DNA of 64,000 bases, from positions 1,979,419 to 2,043,418 of the forward strand of contig NZ_OY781872.1 in assembly GCF_963677065.1 (NCBI RefSeq). The letters run 5' to 3'. This document shows, piece after piece, positions 27,620-36,987 of this stretch (positions are counted from its first letter, which is position 1; each line of letters begins with the position of its first letter). Source of the stretch: an uncultured Methanoregula sp. (GTDB lineage Archaea; Halobacteriota; Methanomicrobia; Methanomicrobiales; Methanospirillaceae). The translations under genes and the position numbers were made by a program. The notes beneath the pieces were generated by a model. The model was not told the DNA's origin, did not search any database, and was given only the letters and a program-made list of their open reading frames with translations.

Positions 27620-29074
27620 ATGCCACCTATTTGTTTTGGATTCGAAGTCCACCAGCCCTACCGGCTCAACCGGATGTTCTCACCGCAACCGAATGTGAAA
27701 AAAAAGGATCTCTTCGATCACTATTTTGACGGCCTCAACAAGGAGATTCTCTTACGCGTTGCCGAGAAGTGCTACAACCCGGCAACCCGGATCATCCTCG
27801 AGAAGCTTGACGAAGGTTTTTCCTGTGCCTTCTCGCTGTCCGGCGTTGTCATCGAGCAGTTCGACAAGTGGAGTCCCGAGACGCTCTCTCTCTTTGAAGA
27901 CATTGCCCGCCATAGAAACACCGAACTCATCGGGCAGACCTATTACCACAGCATTGCAAGCTGTTTTCCGGATAAATCCGAGTTCTGCGAGCAGGTGAAG
28001 ATGCATTCCGACCTGATGTACGAGCAGTTCCGGGTCCGCCCGGTGGTTTTCGAGAATACGGAATTTACTTTCAACAATGAAGTTGCCGCAACGATCCGGG
28101 AGATGGACTTTTCCGGCATCTTTACCGAGGGGGTGGACCGGGTACTCGGGTGGAGGAGCCCGGATTACGTGTACCAGTGCCAGAACATCCCGGTCCTTTT
28201 GAGGAATACCAAGCTTTCCGATGATATCGCATTCCGGTTTGCCAACCGCAGCTGGGACATGTACCCGCTGACTGCCGATACGTATGCCCACTGGATTGCA
28301 TCATCCTCGGGGGATATCATCAACGTATTCCTGGACTTCGAGACCTTTGGCGAACACTTCTGGAAGGAGACCGGCATATTTGATTTCCTCAGTGCTCTCC
28401 CGGGCGAGCTGACCGAACGCGGGGTCGAGACCCTGCTGCCATCGCAGGTGCTTGCACGCAAGACCCCGGTGGACGAGATCGATGTCAGGGAAACCATCTC
28501 CTGGGCGGATATCGAGAAGGATACGTCAGCCTGGATGGGGAACGACCGGCAGAAGACGGCATTCCACGCAATCCAGGCCGCCCGGCCATATGCTGTCGAC
28601 AAGCCGATCTGGCGTCATCTCCAGACAAGCGATCATTTCTACTACATGGCTTCCAAGTACGGCACCTGCGGGGAAGTGCACACCTACTTCAGCCACCACG
28701 ATGCTGAGGATGCCTTCAAGACCTACATGAAGGTTCTCGCTGATTACGAGACCCGGAGCCTCCGGGTGATGAAGAACCGGCGGTCGGCCAAGACCCTGCG
28801 GACCCTGTCGCCCGAGCAGGCCTTCCATTTCGCCGGGCCGACCGGTTTTATCGGCCACACAGCCTACAACCTGGACCAGTTCGAGGAACTGCTCTTTATT
28901 GTGCCGAACGATTCGATCCGGTACCATATCGAACGGGGTGATTTCGTGAACTGGATAAACGACGTGCTTGAGGATTCCTTCCTCGCCGAAACTATTGCAG
29001 GTTTAAAAGAGCGCCATGAACTGACGAAAGCTGTAAAAGAGCGGAGGGAACTGTTATGGAGTCATTTAAGGTAG
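27620..29074 (+). CDS. GH57 alpha-amylase-like enzyme
   Basis: Predicted alpha-glucan hydrolase or transferase. The 484 residues show GH57 motif 1 (FEVHQPYRL), a GQTYYHS segment at motif 2, the nucleophile Glu within ENTEFTFNN and the acid/base Asp in VFLDFETFGEH. This resembles the methanococcal alpha-amylases that sit beside glycogen synthase. It overlaps the synthase gene by 19 bases, so the two are probably co-translated. In a glycogen cluster without a recognisable branching enzyme of the GH13 type, this protein is a candidate for primer processing or branching (inference). Confidence 0.88.
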   Translation: MPPICFGFEVHQPYRLNRMFSPQPNVKKKDLFDHYFDGLNKEILLRVAEKCYNPATRIILEKLDEGFSCAFSLSGVVIEQFDKWSPETLSLFEDIARHRNTELIGQTYYHSIASCFPDKSEFCEQVKMHSDLMYEQFRVRPVVFENTEFTFNNEVAATIREMDFSGIFTEGVDRVLGWRSPDYVYQCQNIPVLLRNTKLSDDIAFRFANRSWDMYPLTADTYAHWIASSSGDIINVFLDFETFGEHFWKETGIFDFLSALPGELTERGVETLLPSQVLARKTPVDEIDVRETISWADIEKDTSAWMGNDRQKTAFHAIQAARPYAVDKPIWRHLQTSDHFYYMASKYGTCGEVHTYFSHHDAEDAFKTYMKVLADYETRSLRVMKNRRSAKTLRTLSPEQAFHFAGPTGFIGHTAYNLDQFEELLFIVPNDSIRYHIERGDFVNWINDVLEDSFLAETIAGLKERHELTKAVKERRELLWSHLR

Positions 29075-30198
29075 CCTTCTTCTGCTGGGAATCGATGTAT
29101 GCCGAGAGGGTCGGCGGCCTTGCCAATGCGGCTACGAATCTCGCTGAGACGCTCGTGAAGCAGAACCATGAAGTGCATTTCTTCACCCGTGGAAGTATCT
29201 CCGACCAGGAAGTCAATGGTGTGCATTACCACTACTGCCGGCCGTCGGGAAAAAATATTGTTGAATATTGCGACAACATGAGCCTTGGGATGGTGGACCA
29301 GTTCCGCCATCAGGATCTTGGATCCCCCTTCGATATCCTCCATTTCCACGACTGGCACCCGATCCAGGCCCTCCATCACTTAAAGGACCGGAATACCATC
29401 CTTACATTCCATTCCACGGAGTTCGGGAGGAACGGGAACCAGGCCGGGGACTGGTGGGAGTATAAGGAGATCTCAGGAAAAGAGTGGTATGGAGGTCTTA
29501 TCGCAAAACGGGTGGCTGCCGTCTCTTCCACCCTCAAGCGGGAAGTGATGCAGCTGTATAATGTTCCCGACGACAAGTGCGATGTAATCCCAAATGGGGT
29601 GGTGCCCCGGCAGTACCGGACCGAGATCGATCCGGGCGAGGTGAAAAGAGCTTACGGGATTCATCCCTATGCCCCGCTGATCCTCTTTGTAGGACGGCTT
29701 GTATTCCAGAAAGGGCCGGATCTCTTTATCGAGGCAATCCGTCAGGTCTGCCAGTACCGCTGGGATGCGAAGGTTGTAGTTGCCGGTGACGGCGGGATGA
29801 TGCAGTATCTCCGCGAGCGGGCCCGGGACCTGCCGGTGAATTTTGTCGGCTATATCCCGGATTCTGAATATATCCGCCTCTTGAATGCTGCAGATGTAGT
29901 GGTGATCCCCAGCCGGAATGAACCCTTCGGTCTTGTACTCCTGGAAGCCTGGAGCGCGGAAAAAGGAGTTGTAGCCTGCAATGTCGGGGGCCTGGGGGAG
30001 AACATCGATGCCTTTGTGAACGGGATCAAGACCGACCCCACTGCGGAATCGCTTGCCTGGGGCATCAACACCATGATCAATGAACCCTGGAATGCGGGAG
30101 CGCTCGGGATGCGGGGACGGAAGAAAGTGGATCGCATGTTCCTCTGGGGGCCCATAGTCCAGCGGCTGACCGACACCTATGGCCGGGTATCGGTATGA
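29056..30198 (+). CDS. Glycogen synthase-type glycosyltransferase (GT4/GT5-like)
   Basis: Builds alpha-1,4-glucan from a nucleotide sugar. The 380 residues form a GT-B fold. The N-terminal half has ERVGGLANAATNLAETL, the glycine-rich acceptor loop; the C-terminal half has FVGRLVFQKGPDL and the E-x7-E donor motif EPFGLVLLE. Short archaeal synthases of this type are placed in GT4 or GT5. It overlaps the upstream GH57 gene. The 206 bases after its stop (30199-30404) contain no gene I can support before phosphoribulokinase. Confidence 0.87.
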   Translation: MESFKVAFFCWESMYAERVGGLANAATNLAETLVKQNHEVHFFTRGSISDQEVNGVHYHYCRPSGKNIVEYCDNMSLGMVDQFRHQDLGSPFDILHFHDWHPIQALHHLKDRNTILTFHSTEFGRNGNQAGDWWEYKEISGKEWYGGLIAKRVAAVSSTLKREVMQLYNVPDDKCDVIPNGVVPRQYRTEIDPGEVKRAYGIHPYAPLILFVGRLVFQKGPDLFIEAIRQVCQYRWDAKVVVAGDGGMMQYLRERARDLPVNFVGYIPDSEYIRLLNAADVVVIPSRNEPFGLVLLEAWSAEKGVVACNVGGLGENIDAFVNGIKTDPTAESLAWGINTMINEPWNAGALGMRGRKKVDRMFLWGPIVQRLTDTYGRVSV

Positions 30199-30404
30199 GC
30201 GGTGTGCCTGACGTGCCGGGGCCGGATCTCCGTTCATTTTTCCCTGTCCCGGACCGGGCAGTACGGCACGACCGGGAGGTCCAATGTCCGGGTTGGCCGG
30301 CGTCTTTCGTATTTTCCGTTGTTTCCGGACGGGGAGTTCCGGTTGCCGGAAACATCCTGGAATCAAGGATCTCCTGACCAAGAATCGCAGATTAGGGCCC
30401 CCGT

Positions 30405-31373
30405 GTGAACATGCCGGTTGTGAATTTCAAGGACACTATTGCCGCGTCCCCGTATATCTTCACCATAGGTGTTGCCGGTGACAGCGGGTCGGGAAAGACT
30501 TCCTTCACACGGGGTATACGGAGTATCTTCGGGAACGACCTGGTCTCGACCATCACGCTTGACGACTATCACCGCCTCGACCGGGCCGGTCGAGCAAATG
30601 CCGGCCTGACCGCTCTTGATCCGAGAGCAAATCGCATAGATCAGCTGGAGCATGATCTCATCCAGCTCAAACGCGGCGTTCCGGTAGAAAAACCCGTGTA
30701 CAACCATGCAACCGGGACATTCGATCCTCCGGTTGTCTTCAGGCCGAAGAAGATCCTCATCCTCGAAGGGCTGCATACCCTGTACACCCCCATGCTCCGG
30801 AAATACCTGGATTTTTCCCTGTTTGTCGATCCGGTAAAGCAGGTGAAGTATGACTGGAAGATCCGCCGTGACATGAAAAAACGCGGGTACACCCGGGATC
30901 AGGTTATTGGCGAGATATCCCAGCGCGAACCGGATTATCTGAAGTATATCGACCCGCAAAAGGAGTATGCCGATGCGGTGATCGGCATAGACTACTCCCG
31001 GTACGGCCAAAACCTGGGTGAAGAGCGCAATGTGTACCGGATAACCCTTGTGCAGAACCGGATGAGACATACGATAGAGAACATCGATCTCTCATTGGAT
31101 CTGTACTCCATCCTCTCGCTCTCCGAGCGGAATTTTGCCCTCCTCTTCGAGACGAGCGTTCATGAAGGGGAGCGTATGGGTCATCTCATCATCGATGGGG
31201 AACTCAGCGAGCACGTGGTCAAGAAACTGGAACGGAGCATTGAGCGACAGACCCGGGTCCGCCCGATCTCCCTGTTCAAGAACCGGCGCTATGTGACGGC
31301 CGGGGATCTTGCGCAGCTGATCCTGTGCTGGCGGATCATCCACCGTCGGATTTTCATGGAGACGAGCCGGTGA
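30405..31373 (+). CDS. prk: Phosphoribulokinase
   Basis: Phosphorylates ribulose 5-phosphate to ribulose 1,5-bisphosphate. Methanogen enzymes of this type are known from Methanospirillum hungatei, where they feed archaeal RubisCO in the reductive hexulose-phosphate route. The 322 residues hold Walker A (VAGDSGSGKTSF), the DDYH motif with the catalytic Asp, ILEGLHTLY and KIRRDMKKRG. The GTG at 30405 or the ATG at 30411 may be the start; neither has a strong ribosome site. Uridine kinase is the main alternative, but length and the DDYHRLDR block fit phosphoribulokinase. RubisCO is not in this window. Confidence 0.87.
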   Translation: MNMPVVNFKDTIAASPYIFTIGVAGDSGSGKTSFTRGIRSIFGNDLVSTITLDDYHRLDRAGRANAGLTALDPRANRIDQLEHDLIQLKRGVPVEKPVYNHATGTFDPPVVFRPKKILILEGLHTLYTPMLRKYLDFSLFVDPVKQVKYDWKIRRDMKKRGYTRDQVIGEISQREPDYLKYIDPQKEYADAVIGIDYSRYGQNLGEERNVYRITLVQNRMRHTIENIDLSLDLYSILSLSERNFALLFETSVHEGERMGHLIIDGELSEHVVKKLERSIERQTRVRPISLFKNRRYVTAGDLAQLILCWRIIHRRIFMETSR

Positions 31374-31414
31374 TCTGCATGAGCGGAGTATACTGAACCC
31401 GGGTGAGAGGAATG

Positions 31415-31424
31415 AACATATACC
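31415..31424 (+). promoter_or_regulatory. TATA element of the phosphofructokinase operon
   Basis: AACATATACC centred near 31420 predicts transcription from about 31446, leaving a very short leader with the strong ribosome site GAGGAGGAGA (31445-31454) before the GTG start. Confidence 0.5.
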
Positions 31425-31458
31425 TTGACAGGATATCATCAACAGAGGAGGAGATGCC

Positions 31459-32499
31459 GTGAAGACGATCGGTGTGCTGACCGGGGGAGGAGACTGTCCT
31501 GGACTCAATGCGGTGATCCGGGCGGTGGTCCGGGCTGGGATCAGGTACGATTACGAGACGCTCGGGATACGGAACGGGTGGCAGGGTCTCATCGAGGGGG
31601 ACGTTGAACCGCTGACGGATTTCTCGGTATCCGGCATCCTTCCCAAAGGGGGAACGATCCTTGGTACCTCGCGGACCAATCCCCTCGCAAACAAGGCAGA
31701 TTTCCAGAAGATCCAACAAAACCTGAAAAAGTACGGGATTCATGCCCTGGTGGTCATCGGGGGCGACGGGACCCTTTCTGCTGCCAGGGATGCGGCAAAG
31801 GAGGGCGTACGTCTCGTGGGTGTCCCCAAGACCATTGATAACGATATCGGGGGAACCGATGTCACGTTCGGGTTTGACACCGCGGTCTCGATCGTTACCG
31901 AGGCGATCGACCGGCTTCATACCACGGCCGAATCCCACCACCGGGTCATTGTTGTCGAGGTGATGGGACGCAATGTCGGCTGGATTGCCTTAACAGCAGG
32001 AATAGCCGGTGGTGCCGATGCGATTCTCATCCCGGAGGTCCACTTCACCCTTGAAGAAGTCTGTGCAAAACTCCGGGCCCGGTACGAGGCAGGGAAGAAG
32101 TTCTCGATCGTGGTCATTGCCGAAGGGGCTCACCGGGAGGATATCGGCGAACATCCCGTGCCCGAGCATGCCCGGGATGAATGCGGGCACGAGAAGTTCG
32201 TTGGGGTTGGAAACCTGCTTGGTAAGGAGCTGGAGAAGTGCCTGGGAGTGGAGACCCGCGTCACAACGCTCGGGCATGTCCAGCGGGGAGGCTCGCCTAC
32301 CGCCTACGACCGGGTGCTTGCCACCCGCTTCGGGGTTGCCGCCGTGGAACTGATTCGTGACGGGGAGTTCGGGAAGATGGTTGCCCTGCAGTCGAACCGC
32401 ATAACTTCGATCACCCTCGAGTCTGCAGTCCGGCAGCTCAAGACGGTCGACCCTGAATTCTATGATCTTGCAATGACGGTTATCGGCGGGAAAAAATGA
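31459..32499 (+). CDS. pfkA: 6-phosphofructokinase, PFK-A family
   Basis: Phosphorylates fructose 6-phosphate. The 346 residues begin GVLTGGGDCPGLNAVIRA and contain GGDGTLSAA, PKTIDNDIGG and VEVMGRNVGW. The Gly in GGDGT points to ATP rather than pyrophosphate as donor, while the Lys in PKTIDND is typical of the long/group III branch that includes ATP enzymes of actinobacteria. Most archaea use unrelated ADP-dependent or ribokinase-type phosphofructokinases, so this bacterial-type gene is unusual and may be transferred. The GTG start has a strong ribosome site. Its stop overlaps the start of the next gene (ATGA). Confidence 0.92.
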   Translation: MKTIGVLTGGGDCPGLNAVIRAVVRAGIRYDYETLGIRNGWQGLIEGDVEPLTDFSVSGILPKGGTILGTSRTNPLANKADFQKIQQNLKKYGIHALVVIGGDGTLSAARDAAKEGVRLVGVPKTIDNDIGGTDVTFGFDTAVSIVTEAIDRLHTTAESHHRVIVVEVMGRNVGWIALTAGIAGGADAILIPEVHFTLEEVCAKLRARYEAGKKFSIVVIAEGAHREDIGEHPVPEHARDECGHEKFVGVGNLLGKELEKCLGVETRVTTLGHVQRGGSPTAYDRVLATRFGVAAVELIRDGEFGKMVALQSNRITSITLESAVRQLKTVDPEFYDLAMTVIGGKK

Positions 32500-33254
32500 T
32501 CGGGAGGAACCCCTTACCCGATAAAACGTTCCGGACGGACATGCGCCCGGTGAGCTGGGAGCATCCGCTTCCTGATCCCTCCATCCGTTATGCGGAAGAT
32601 CTCCGGGAGGTTCTTGCGAACCCGGACTGTGAATGCACCGGTCCCATCTATGCCATGTACCGCGGGGTTACCACATCTACCGAAGACAACCGGTGGATGC
32701 AGGAGCAGAACCTTCGCTTTGATATTACCGTGATCCCGCCCCGGGAGCTCTGCGGCGAATATGTCAAGACCAAAGGCCACTACCATCCTCCGGATCCCCA
32801 CGGGACCGGCTACCCGGAGCTCTACGAAGTGTTGGCCGGAGAGGCGCATTACGTGATCCAGACCCCTGACTGCTCCGATGTGGTGATGATCGCAGCCCGG
32901 GCCGGGGATGTAGTTGTGGTTCCTTCGGGATACGGGCATGTGACCATCAATCCGTCCAGAAACCGGGTACTGGAGATGGCAAATATCGTCTCGTCCCGGT
33001 TCTCCAGCGATTACCTTGGCTATGAATCCCGGCACGGGGCTGCCTACTACGAGATGTCCGATGGGAAATTTGTAAGGAACAAGGCATACTCCGGGCATAC
33101 TGCCCTCAGGCTTGTAAAAGCCCGGCGGCTCGCGGATGTAGCTGATGCCTTGTCCGATCCGCTGTACAGCCTGATCCGGAAGCGGGATCCTGTGCTCGAA
33201 TTCCTGAATTACCCGGAGAAGCACGAAGCACTCTTCCGCGATCTGTACCCGTAA
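32496..33254 (+). CDS. pgiA: Cupin-type glucose-6-phosphate isomerase
   Basis: Interconverts glucose 6-phosphate and fructose 6-phosphate with a metal in a cupin barrel, the archaeal non-homologous form of the enzyme. Metal ligands are seen in TKGHYHPP (two His), YPELYEVLAG (Glu) and PSGYGHVTIN (His). The 252 residues exceed the roughly 190 of thermococcal forms by a C-terminal extension (VKARRLADVADAL onward) seen in some methanogen homologues. It overlaps phosphofructokinase by four bases, so both are made together, linking glycogen-derived glucose phosphate to the fructose phosphate pool. Confidence 0.9.
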   Translation: MIGRNPLPDKTFRTDMRPVSWEHPLPDPSIRYAEDLREVLANPDCECTGPIYAMYRGVTTSTEDNRWMQEQNLRFDITVIPPRELCGEYVKTKGHYHPPDPHGTGYPELYEVLAGEAHYVIQTPDCSDVVMIAARAGDVVVVPSGYGHVTINPSRNRVLEMANIVSSRFSSDYLGYESRHGAAYYEMSDGKFVRNKAYSGHTALRLVKARRLADVADALSDPLYSLIRKRDPVLEFLNYPEKHEALFRDLYP

Positions 33255-33414
33255 TCCTGCCGGGGAGTGCCCGGCAGGCAGTGCCCCACCGGCCCCGGCC
33301 TGCTGGATAATAATCCTGATAAGGCTCTGCATCCAAATCTAAAATCAGGTTCCCCGGGTATCTCCACTGGATGAACCGGGATTGCTGCCCCATCGGGCGG
33401 CGGAAGGCGGAACA

Positions 33415-34320
33415 ATGCTACTCAAAGATTTTCTTGTCGAAGCAGGAACAGATGAAAACTTATCTGAACTGATCCTCTTCTTAAGTGAGCAGGCCCGGGA
33501 TGTTAAACAGGGTTTTTTCTGTACCATTCCCAGGACCCCTGCTGAAGAGGTCACCCGCAACCAGTTTGGCGAAGAGCAGATGGAACTCGACAAGTATGCC
33601 GACGGGATCTTCATCAATGGGCTCCAGAAGACCCGCCTCGTGCGGTATATCGCGACCGAAGAGCAGAGCCAGATAATCGAAGTCAGAAACCCGAAAAACC
33701 AGTTCGGCGTTGTCATCGATCCCCTGGACGGCTCGTCGCTGATCGATGTCAACCTGTGCGTGGGTTCCATTATCGGTATCTATCCCGGTCATGTCCTTGA
33801 GAAGGGAGTCACCATGGTTGCCGCCCTGTATATCCTCTACGGGCCCCTGACCACGCTGACGTACACTACCGGAAAAGGCGTGCACGAATTCGTGATGAAC
33901 GATTCGGGTGATTTCGTGCTGCGGCATAAGGATCTCAGGATTCCCGAGGGGAAGATCTATGCCCCGGGCGCTCTCAGGAAGGATTACTTCCCCGCCCATG
34001 CCCAGTGGATCAAGTCCCTTGAGGATGCCGGGTACAAACTCCGGTTCAGCGGCTGCTTTGTTGGGGATGTGCACCAGATCCTCCACAAGGGGGGTGTCTT
34101 CTCGTATCCAGGGTTCAAAGGAAAGGAGAAAGGGAAACTGCGCCTCCTGTACGAGGCAAACCCCATGGGTATGATCATCTACCAGGCCGGGGGTGCGATC
34201 AGCAATGGGAAGGATGATATCTTAACCATCAAGCCCGAATCGATAGGCCAGACCACCCCTATCTATGTGGGTGGCAGGAAGGAGATCGCGCTCATTGAAA
34301 CCTTAATGAATAATGCGTGA
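33415..34320 (+). CDS. fbp: Class I fructose-1,6-bisphosphatase
   Basis: Hydrolyses fructose 1,6-bisphosphate to fructose 6-phosphate in gluconeogenesis. The signature [12 protein letters not shown] near residue 100 binds metal and substrate; TGKGVHEF and LYEANPMG follow in family order. The 301 residues fit class I (plant/bacterial type). The start at 33415 follows GGAAGGCGG and removes eleven unlikely residues. This gene is 21 bases from the aldolase and close to a type V FBP aldolase/phosphatase, so the organism has two unrelated ways to make fructose 6-phosphate from the bisphosphate. Confidence 0.93.
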   Translation: MLLKDFLVEAGTDENLSELILFLSEQARDVKQGFFCTIPRTPAEEVTRNQFGEEQMELDKYADGIFINGLQKTRLVRYIATEEQSQIIEVRNPKNQFGVVIDPLDGSSLIDVNLCVGSIIGIYPGHVLEKGVTMVAALYILYGPLTTLTYTTGKGVHEFVMNDSGDFVLRHKDLRIPEGKIYAPGALRKDYFPAHAQWIKSLEDAGYKLRFSGCFVGDVHQILHKGGVFSYPGFKGKEKGKLRLLYEANPMGMIIYQAGGAISNGKDDILTIKPESIGQTTPIYVGGRKEIALIETLMNNA

Positions 34321-34341
34321 ACAAAGTGGAGTGATCTGTCT

Positions 34342-35481
34342 ATGAAGAACAAGGTATATGGTCCGATTCCCGGCTCAACCATCCTGCATGGTATCTCCGG
34401 TAAGAAAGCGATCGTCATGGCTGCAAATGTCCGGATAGCCGCGGTTGCGAAGGGTATTTTCCAGGCTGCAAAGGATACCGATTCTGCAGTAATCATGGAA
34501 CTGGCCCGGTCGGAATGCGATCTCAAGGGCGGGTATACCGGAATGACGCCTAAGGACTTTTCGGAGAAGATGAACGCTGCTGCACAGGCCGTGCAGTTTG
34601 ATGTTTGGGCACTCCATGCCGACCACATCTCCATCAAGAAAGGGGATGCCGCGGAAGTCGAGGGGACAAAGCAGCTGATCGATGCCCAGATCCAGGCTGG
34701 CTACACCTCCTTTGCCATCGATGCCTCCCATCTCTTCAATTTCGAGGGAAAGACCGTCAGGGTGGAGCTTGAGGATAATATCCGCGTGACAACCGAACTT
34801 GCCCATTACATCAAGAGCCGGATGAACGGGAGGGAATTCGGTCTTGAGGTGGAAGTCGGTGAGATCGGCAGGAAGGATACCGGGGGTCTCATTCTCACAA
34901 AACCCGAAGAGGCGGTAGAGTATATCCGGGCGCTCAACGAAAACAATGTCTTTCCCCATGCACTCGCGATAGCAAACGGCAGCAGCCACGGTCACACCTA
35001 TGATGCCCAGGGAAATGTCGTGGAACAGCTCTCCATCGATATCCCCCAGACAAAAGCCATTGCCGAGGCCCTCCGCAAAAACCACTTACAGGTGGGTATT
35101 GCCCAGCACGGTATCACCGGCACCCCCCGCGAACTGATCAACCTTCATTTCCCCAAGGGAGATATCATCAAGGGCAATGTCGGGACGTTCTGGCAGGATG
35201 TGGCGTTCAACACCTTCAAGATCTACGAACCGGCTCTTTACAAGGAGATCCAGGACTGGACCCTTGAGAAGTACCGGCCCTTGAACCCCGGGAAGAAGGA
35301 TCGCCAGATCTTTGATGGGAACTGCAAGATGGCGATCAAAGAATTCTACAAACAGATCTATTCGGTTGAGGAAGCAACCGAGCAGGCCATGGTTGCGATG
35401 GCCTATGCGGAAAGCCTTCTCTTTTTCAGGGCCTTTGGGGCCTACGGGACTGCGTCGGCAGTCCGCAAGTCCCTCCAATAA
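34342..35481 (+). CDS. fba: Class II fructose-bisphosphate aldolase
   Basis: Zinc-dependent aldol condensation of dihydroxyacetone phosphate and glyceraldehyde 3-phosphate, or the reverse. Zn ligand and active-site blocks are present: WALHADHISI, EVEVGEIGRKDTGG, NGSSHGHTYD and VGIAQHGITGTP. The 379 residues fit class II. Archaea normally use class I-type or bifunctional aldolases, so a class II gene suggests acquisition from bacteria. It is sandwiched between class I FBPase and the type V enzyme with short gaps, forming one likely operon. Confidence 0.9.
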   Translation: MKNKVYGPIPGSTILHGISGKKAIVMAANVRIAAVAKGIFQAAKDTDSAVIMELARSECDLKGGYTGMTPKDFSEKMNAAAQAVQFDVWALHADHISIKKGDAAEVEGTKQLIDAQIQAGYTSFAIDASHLFNFEGKTVRVELEDNIRVTTELAHYIKSRMNGREFGLEVEVGEIGRKDTGGLILTKPEEAVEYIRALNENNVFPHALAIANGSSHGHTYDAQGNVVEQLSIDIPQTKAIAEALRKNHLQVGIAQHGITGTPRELINLHFPKGDIIKGNVGTFWQDVAFNTFKIYEPALYKEIQDWTLEKYRPLNPGKKDRQIFDGNCKMAIKEFYKQIYSVEEATEQAMVAMAYAESLLFFRAFGAYGTASAVRKSLQ

Positions 35482-35523
35482 CCCCTCCAATATGTTTTTG
35501 TCCCGTTGGGGCGATGTTGTAGC

Positions 35524-36621
35524 ATGCCAAAGACAACCATCTCTGTGATCAAAGCGGATGTGGGCAGTTTTCCCGGGCACTCGCGTACCCACCCGAAGTT
35601 GCTCGAGAAGGCCTCAAAGATGCTCAAGGAGGAGAAGGGCAAACTTCTCATTGATGCGTTTGTCACTCACTGCGGTGACGACCTTGAGCTGATCATGACG
35701 CATTCCCATGGCCCGGACAATAAAGATGTGCACAAACTCGCCTGGGATGTCTTCATGGAGTGCACCAAGATTGCTAAAGATATGAAGCTCTACGGGGCCG
35801 GCCAAGACCTGCTCTCCGATGCCTTCTCCGGCAATGTCCGGGGTCTCGGGCCCGGGGTTGCCGAGATGGAATTCGAGGAGCGGGGATCCGACCCGGTCCT
35901 CATCTTCATGGCCGACAAGACCGAACCCGGTGCCTGGAATTTCTTCCTGTACAAGATCTTTGCCGATCCGTTCAACACCTCCGGTCTTGTCATCGACCCC
36001 AGCATGCACGACGGGTTTGTCTTTGAAGTCCACGATGTACTGAAAAAACGCAGGATCCAGTTCAAAACTCCGGAAGAGACCTACACCCTTCTCTCCTACA
36101 TCGGCGCCTGCTCAAGGTACGTGATCAAGCATGTCTGGCGAAAGGACGGCATGATTGCGGCTTCCACGAGCACGGAAAAACTGAACCTTACTGCGGGCAG
36201 GTACGTGGGGAAGGACGATCCCGTCATGATCGTGCGCGCCCAGAGCGGTCTTCCCTCGGTGGGAGAAGTCATAGAACCGTTCTGCACCCCCATCATCGTT
36301 GCCGGCTGGATGCGGGGTTCGCATCACGGCCCCTTCATGCCTGTCGGGCTCTGCGATGCCAACATGACCCGGTTCGACGGGCCTCCCCGCTGCATCTGCA
36401 TGGGCTTCCAGGTAAGCAACGGGCATCTGATAGGACCGGCCGATATGTTCGACGATGTCGGGTTCGATCGCGTGAGAGCCCGCTGCAACGAGATCGCGGA
36501 TGTCATCCGGGACCAGGGCCCGTTCGAACCCCACCGTTTATCGCTTGAAGAGATGGAATACACAACCCTTCCCGGCGTTGAGAAACAGTTCCGCGATCGC
36601 TGGGAAGGAATACCTGAATAA
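35524..36621 (+). CDS. fbp: Fructose-1,6-bisphosphate aldolase/phosphatase (type V)
   Basis: Bifunctional archaeal enzyme that condenses triose phosphates and dephosphorylates the product, giving irreversible gluconeogenesis. The 365 residues start with ISVIKADVGSFPGH and include the metal-binding GADVGS-type block, YGAGQDLLSDAFSGN, FADPFNTSGLVIDP and MRGSHHGPFMPV, all family features. The ATG at 35524 is chosen since it gives the canonical short N-terminus; six extra residues are possible from 35506. It lies 42 bases after the class II aldolase. Confidence 0.95.
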   Translation: MPKTTISVIKADVGSFPGHSRTHPKLLEKASKMLKEEKGKLLIDAFVTHCGDDLELIMTHSHGPDNKDVHKLAWDVFMECTKIAKDMKLYGAGQDLLSDAFSGNVRGLGPGVAEMEFEERGSDPVLIFMADKTEPGAWNFFLYKIFADPFNTSGLVIDPSMHDGFVFEVHDVLKKRRIQFKTPEETYTLLSYIGACSRYVIKHVWRKDGMIAASTSTEKLNLTAGRYVGKDDPVMIVRAQSGLPSVGEVIEPFCTPIIVAGWMRGSHHGPFMPVGLCDANMTRFDGPPRCICMGFQVSNGHLIGPADMFDDVGFDRVRARCNEIADVIRDQGPFEPHRLSLEEMEYTTLPGVEKQFRDRWEGIPE

Positions 36622-36697
36622 TTTTTTTTACGACCGGAACTTTGGATCTGGCCTTTTATGGCATCCCGTCAGCCCCCGGGTGCGGGTAATGAGCAAA

Positions 36698-36708
36698 CTT
36701 TAATTATC
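36698..36708 (+). promoter_or_regulatory. TATA element of lsm
   Basis: CTTTAATTATC centred near 36702 places transcription start at about 36728, two bases before the ATG at 36730, so the message is probably leaderless. Confidence 0.5.
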
Positions 36709-36729
36709 TTACATCCCAAATTAGGGCAG

Positions 36730-36966
36730 ATGGTTAACGGAATTGTTTTGCCGATAAAAAAAGTGTTTGCGCTTGTGGATTCAAAGATATCCGTCGAGAT
36801 AAAAGATGAAGGCCGCAAGCTGCAGGGGCGCCTTGTCGCGGTGGACGAATATCTCAACATCCACATGGAAGAGACAACCGAGTTTGTCGATAACCAGCGG
36901 GGCAGGAGCCTTGGCACGGTTGTGATCCGGGGTAACAATATCCTCACTATTGCACCGGTAATCTGA
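36730..36966 (+). CDS. lsm: Archaeal Sm-like protein (Lsm)
   Basis: Ring-forming RNA-binding protein involved in small RNA and tRNA metabolism. The 78-residue product has Sm1 (KKVFALVDSKISVEIKDEG.KLQGRLVAVDEYLNIHM) and Sm2 (GTVVIRGNNILTIAPV) in order, with the NIHM and RGNN RNA-binding loops. The ATG at 36730 is preferred over 36658 because the TATA element lies between them. A winged-helix gene with a cysteine cluster follows 21 bases later, possibly in the same operon. Confidence 0.92.
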   Translation: MVNGIVLPIKKVFALVDSKISVEIKDEGRKLQGRLVAVDEYLNIHMEETTEFVDNQRGRSLGTVVIRGNNILTIAPVI

Positions 36967-36987
36967 ATTACATCGGGGTGAAACGAC

